Shown here: one piece after another, positions 60,362 through 64,000 of the stretch
How positions within the stretch are numbered: position 1 is the first letter of the stretch
Layout: every line of letters starts with the position of its first letter
Assembly (NCBI GenBank): GCA_016785225.1
Contig: JAFBJZ010000874.1
Coordinates: 1-64,000, forward strand
DNA length: 64,000 nucleotides
Reading direction: 5' to 3'
Source: Psettodes erumei
Lineage: Eukaryota > Chordata > Actinopteri > Pleuronectiformes > Psettodidae
Position numbers and translations under genes: made by a program
The notes under the pieces: model-generated
Seen by the model: only the letters and a program-made list of their open reading frames with translations
Databases searched by the model: none
What the model was told of the DNA's origin: nothing

Positions 60362-63300
60362 TCCTTCATTTTTTCATCACAACAGAGTTACACCAATATA
60401 TCTGAAAAGACTCTGAAGGACACACATATAAAAGAACCACAGACAGGCGAGCACATTTTGAATTATGTTTTCAGAGGCATTCAATTTCATTCCCGTCAAA
60501 CATCCCTGTTGTTGTTTTACTCAGTATCACGCACTGTGCATCCACACACCAGTCTTAATTTCCTAAACGCGTCCTCTTTTTCGTGATTACGCCAACATGC
60601 AATATGAGTGACGTGGGAGGAAAAGGATGAGAATGAAATGCAGTTAAAACTTTACCTCATACCTCACAAAAAAGAGGAGCTGCAACAAGGACATAATGCC
60701 TCTTACCCTGCACCCCAGTCACCTGGCTGCTCATTCTGTACAATAAAATGCTCATTATTGGTCTCAACCAAAACTTGTTTTTCTTTGACATCTAAAATGT
60801 CCAGAGGCTTAGTCTACTAAAAATGGACTAAAAATAAAATATATGTTTTATCTTAATATACCAAGTACTAAAACTAACACTGACATTTTAAAAAAATCTC
60901 AGCATTAAGAATACATCTGAAAAGAGTAACACTTCCACACGCGTACACACAAACACAAGAACAAAGTCAGATTAATTCAGAAAGCCCAAGTAAGCAGCTG
61001 CTGAAAAAGAAAGACGGAGAGAAATAACCCATGACAGCTTTGCCTGGTTCCTCAGACGAGGTCGTCCAAGCAGCTGGAAACAACGGACACGAGGCAGAGC
61101 ACAACTTGTTCTCGTTCGACGACGCGATAATCACGGGTGAATGAGCGGAGGGCACATTGAGGGTGTGGTCAAATCACTGACACAGGAACAGCCGCAGGTG
61201 GGCCACAGACCAGGCTGCCAACCTGTAAAGCGTTAATTCTCCGATGCTCCGTAAGTGGCGTTAACTTTACAATAGAGCATGTTTTGGCTTGTTATCTAGC
61301 AAGGCCCACGTGGCCACCTGAACTGTCTTCCAACCTATTTTGCCCTCTACTGACTTGGATCCCTCCACTCCGGACGACGGCAGAAAAGCTGAATAACTGG
61401 TGCCGACGCTGACACGCCGAAATGGCAAAAACCTCTCACACAGTGCAAACAGCATCCGCTACACAGTCGAAATCTCCCTCATCAAACACGCACACTCCGC
61501 ATTCAATCACTCTGTGCGCTCAGGCAGGGTATTACCGTCGAGGAAGGAGGAAGAGGAGGGGGGGAGGGAAAAGGGGCTCGCGAGAAGAGTTATGGGGAAG
61601 TTTTATCGTTCATCACAAGTGAGGCACAGTGTTGCCTTGAACATAGACAAAGACTAAAGGCGCTATGATCTGCCTGCAAAAAAAAAAAACGCCCCGGGGA
61701 CAGGGGATCCATCAATTCAGGTGTCCCTGATACTGCCTGAAGAAAATGATAGACTTGAGATGACAAAGGAAAGAAGTACTGCAATCCATTGCAGTATGAG
61801 TAAATAAAACATATGAAAGAGTATCATGAAGTATGGCTACTTATGGTTTATGTATGAAGATCAGGGTGTCTGCAGTTATAGTTAAGACTTAAGATCTTTC
61901 TAATAACACATAGAATGCAATTTATACATTTACTACCTGTTTCACTGTCACTATCACTGTCTCGAAAAAACTTTGTCTGACTTTTAATATCTTCAAAATT
62001 TTTTATTTGTTGAGGGAACTGAATTCAGTGCTTCAGTGCACATATGTTGAGTTGTCACACATGAAGCTAAACGTACACTCTGCTTGTGGAACAAGCTCAA
62101 CATTTTGGCTAGCATTAGACTTGCTTATTTTCCACAGAGGTTAAACAAACCAATAATGTGCTAATTACTGACGTTTTAACCTGTGAACAGAGCCATGTTC
62201 ATTGCTTCCACCTGTCACACGTCTGTGTGCTAACCTAAGATATCAGCAAACAAACGTCTGTCTTCTCATCTAACTCATGGCAACAGAGCGAATGTATATT
62301 CCAAAATGTCTAAGCATTCGTTTGACTGCTGTATGATAGAAAAAAGGAAAGTGAACTAAACTACCTTGCGATCTTGTCACTGCACGACATTGTGAGTAAC
62401 CTCTCTCCTTGCAGCACCCCGTCCCAGGTCTGGATGGTGTTGCTGGACCTCACAGGGATGGTGCCTTCCCCCGACTCAATTTTGGTCCTTAGCTGGCCCC
62501 GTGCTTTCCGGTTGGGATGTCTGTCTCCTTGGTCTGAGCGACGCGGCACGGGAACGGAGAACAAGGAGAGAGAAAAAGAAAAACACAACATTTTAGAGGA
62601 GATCACCAATTAAAATTCAGACTAACCGCTGGCTTAGAAAACTGTTTAACAGACACCTCCCTATCAATATGCATATATTTACAAATCAATCTCCTCCTCC
62701 ACTCCTGTTTTAGAAAACAGACATTACAAGAAAAGAAAAAGAAAAAAAAAAAAGCTTCCACACAAGCATGACCTATTCTTTTTTTTATTGTTATCAATGT
62801 TTTCTGCTGTTTCACAAGCAGGCTCCATCTATTCAGTGACTAATTGAATGTGGCTGTTTTCCATTCAGTCTGCCATGTGTAACGGAAAACACTGTGACAA
62901 GAGTAAGAGAGAGGTTAATCAGACAGACAGTGTGGGTTGGCTGGGCGGGACAAAGACTGATAGAGACAGACAGAGAATGACAAAAAGCTCTAATTACTCC
63001 AGCCTTGTTTAAATGTGTCTGTAATGTGTGTTTGGACATTGGAGTAAAATTCTAATTAAATGAAACCAAGCATAAGAGGAAAACCTGCTAATTTAATTAA
63101 ATCAAATAAACTGCTGCTGAAACTGAATTCCCAACTAAGACGCGACCAAATTAAAAACATGTCGGCTGTGCTGTGGAGGAGAGATGAGGCTGGCGTGAGG
63201 CGGTGTGAGGATGCGCCGCGATCGATGCGGACCTTCCACTCCGGCCTCGTGTGGCGAGAAGATCCTGGCGTCTCCGCAGGGCGAGGTGCTGATGTAGAGG

Positions 63301-63789
63301 TGGAACTGAACGTTGTCCTTTAACCTGTAGCCTCCCTTGTCACAGTGCACGAATATCGACTTGTGGTGGTCCTCCTTGCTGTTGCTATGACGACAGACAA
63401 ACGGCAGCTTCAGTGCCGGGCCTGACAAACAGCACTGAACTCTTTTTTTCATAGCAACTCATTTAACTGGACAGAGAATTAATTAAATTGGATGCGGCAA
63501 AGAGCAGTATAAATAGATATGATTAGACAATAAATACAAGCACCCTCCCAACAAACTTAACACAACAAGCAAAACACCACACTGTACTTATAGAAAACAC
63601 ATTTTGCGCTGTCCACTGACCTGAGGAAGAACTCCAGCTGGGTGTAGAGGTACCTGATGAGCGAGCGTCGGGCGATTATCTCAGCATGGCAGTCGTTGAG
63701 TGCCAGGCCGCGGTCACTCATGTACTCACCGTTAATGCATTTGGTTCCTGTTGAGACACAAATGACCTGTGCTTCCTTCACATCTGTCC
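54926..63789 (-). CDS. adarb1: adarb1 (ADAR2) double-stranded RNA adenosine deaminase, 3' part: six C-terminal coding exons
   Basis: ADAR2 converts adenosine to inosine in duplex RNA in the nucleus, with neuronal receptor transcripts as classic targets. Minus-strand exons: 63789-63621, 63384-63233, 62533-62365, 58628-58447, 56081-55903 and 55102-54926. They encode about 306 residues of the deaminase domain. Catalytic pieces are all present: CHAEII with the zinc-binding His and proton-shuttling Glu, SPCGDA and MSCSDK with the two zinc-binding Cys. Other near-identical segments are STGTKCINGEYMSDRGLALN, NRKARGQLRTKIESGEGT, EPIYFSSIILGSLYH and SGISNAEARQPGKAPNFSVN. The end, AWVKKPIEQDQFTLSS, matches human ADAR2 rather than the ADARB2 paralogue. 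The dsRNA-binding domains and start codon lie beyond the right edge. Fish can have adarb1a and adarb1b copies; which this is cannot be told here. Confidence 0.96.
55615..55826. mobile_element. Non-autonomous Tc1/mariner-type MITE in the last adarb1 intron
   Basis: The left end ACACTACTCACAAAAAGTTA (55615-55634) is matched by the inverse complement of the right end (55799-55826, reading ACACTACTCACAAAAAATTA inwards). The element is about 212 bp, has no coding capacity, ends next to TA on the right and abuts a short CA run on the left. This is a familiar terminal sequence in fish genomes. Confidence 0.8.
55903..56081 (-). CDS. adarb1: adarb1 exon, GISNAEARQPG to RLHSK
   Basis: Encodes ISNAEARQPGKAPNFSVNWT, VINATTGKDDMGRASRLCKH, then ALYSRWVRLHSK. 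The highly conserved NATTGKD and RASRLCKH segments are typical of ADAR2. Donor AAG|GTACTA. Confidence 0.97.
57535..58045. mobile_element. Dispersed teleost repeat in an adarb1 intron
   Basis: Contains the internally repeated phrases GTGACTTGACCTTTGACC and CATCTTGACCTCTGACCGC, then TCAAATCTCTAGAAATATCC followed by TCAAGGCG. It ends GGCTGTCGCCGTTGCGGAGG followed by CATAAAAA. This matches, from memory, a non-coding interspersed repeat common in perch-like fish. The class is not assigned. Confidence 0.65.
58447..58628 (-). CDS. adarb1: adarb1 exon, WNVVGIQGSL to LLSG
   Basis: Encodes WNVVGIQGSLMSYFTEPIYF, SSIILGSLYHADHLSRAMYQ and ends NRPLLS plus G. Acceptor CCTGCAG, donor G|GTAAAG. Confidence 0.97.
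60327..60358. repeat. (CA)n microsatellite in an adarb1 intron
   Basis: About 15 CA units; a shorter GT run is at 60168-60190. The same 3.7-kb intron (58629-62364) shows no recognised exon or transposon. Confidence 0.95.
62365..62533 (-). CDS. adarb1: adarb1 exon with the SCSDK zinc motif
   Basis: Encodes DQGDRHPNRKARGQL, IESGEGTIPVRSSN, then ERLLTMSCSDKIA. The start could be six bases later (62527) at a second AG (ACCAAG); both keep frame. Confidence 0.95.
63233..63384 (-). CDS. adarb1: adarb1 exon with the PCGDA zinc motif
   Basis: Encodes SNSKEDHHKSIF then VQFHLYISTSPCGDARIFSP and HEAGVE. The acceptor is ATAG, with a second CAG six bases in (CAACAG), so two extra residues may be optional. 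The donor G|GTCCGC is weak. Confidence 0.93.
63621..63789 (-). CDS. adarb1: adarb1 exon with the HAE catalytic motif
   Basis: Encodes TDVKEAQVICVSTGTKCING, then ALNDCHAEIIARRSLIRYLY to LEFFL plus two bases. The His of HAE binds zinc and the Glu is the general base in the family. Acceptor CCAACAG, donor CTCAG|GTCAGT. Confidence 0.97.
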
Positions 63790-64000
63790 CTGTTGGGGGG
63801 AGACAGAACAAAGACATATTCGTCAATGGTTGCCACCCCACCAAGCGCATGCAGTACATGTGGCCTTAATTGTTCGTTTATGCCCTCGAGTTGTTGGATT
63901 GCGGTGATTTGCAACCTGCTTGAGAGTCGTTCATGTAGCAAACACACTGTGACCTGACGGAGGGGAGGGAAATATCTTGCTTTTTGTGCCTGTTAAAGGC

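Overview
This is vertebrate nuclear DNA, almost certainly from a ray-finned fish and probably a percomorph teleost. The evidence is split coding exons with GT-AG borders, abundant CA/GT and AT microsatellites, decayed Tc1/mariner-type DNA transposons, and proteins that match vertebrate families with fish-like divergence. No bacterial operons, rRNA, tRNA or CRISPR arrays were seen. Nearly all open reading frames of 60-190 codons are chance frames in introns, UTRs or simple repeats. The real coding content lies in 33 short exons belonging to four genes.

Layout from left to right. 1-1240 is a tandem satellite of about 170-bp units in a four-unit higher-order arrangement. 1241-15536 has no recognisable gene; it holds a GT microsatellite, a G-rich polypurine tract and a CpG-rich patch near 12.0-13.4 kb. 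15912-20460 (minus) is asb1, an ankyrin-repeat/SOCS-box protein in 5 coding exons. 24840-39198 (minus) is traf3ip1/ift54, an IFT-B ciliary transport protein in 15 coding exons. Its upstream region carries a textbook RFX X-box plus ZNF143-like and NRF1-like sites. 39500-40130 is a dead Tc1/mariner-like transposase copy. 41521-44717 (plus) is an anterior-gradient (AGR) protein gene, probably agr1, in 7 exons. 44823-51889 is gene-free with repeats. 54926-63789 (minus) is the 3' half of adarb1 (ADAR2): 6 exons covering most of the RNA adenosine deaminase domain. Its 5' exons lie beyond the right edge, and its 3' UTR may reach leftwards to about 51.9 kb.

The traf3ip1-asb1 pair keeps the orientation and adjacency seen on human chromosome 2q37. 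In human, agr1 is absent and ADARB1 is on chromosome 21, so the right half is a different synteny context. The four genes do not form a pathway: asb1 is a CUL5 ligase adaptor, ift54 works in cilia, AGR in the ER/secretory route and ADAR2 in nuclear RNA editing. No unknown multi-gene system was found. The points most worth a second look are the X-box promoter, a one-base reading-phase conflict in traf3ip1 exon 9, tandem splice acceptors in traf3ip1 and adarb1, the HAEL C-terminus of the AGR protein, and the higher-order satellite. Exon borders were set by eye from GT-AG sites, phase continuity and remembered vertebrate orthologue sequences.
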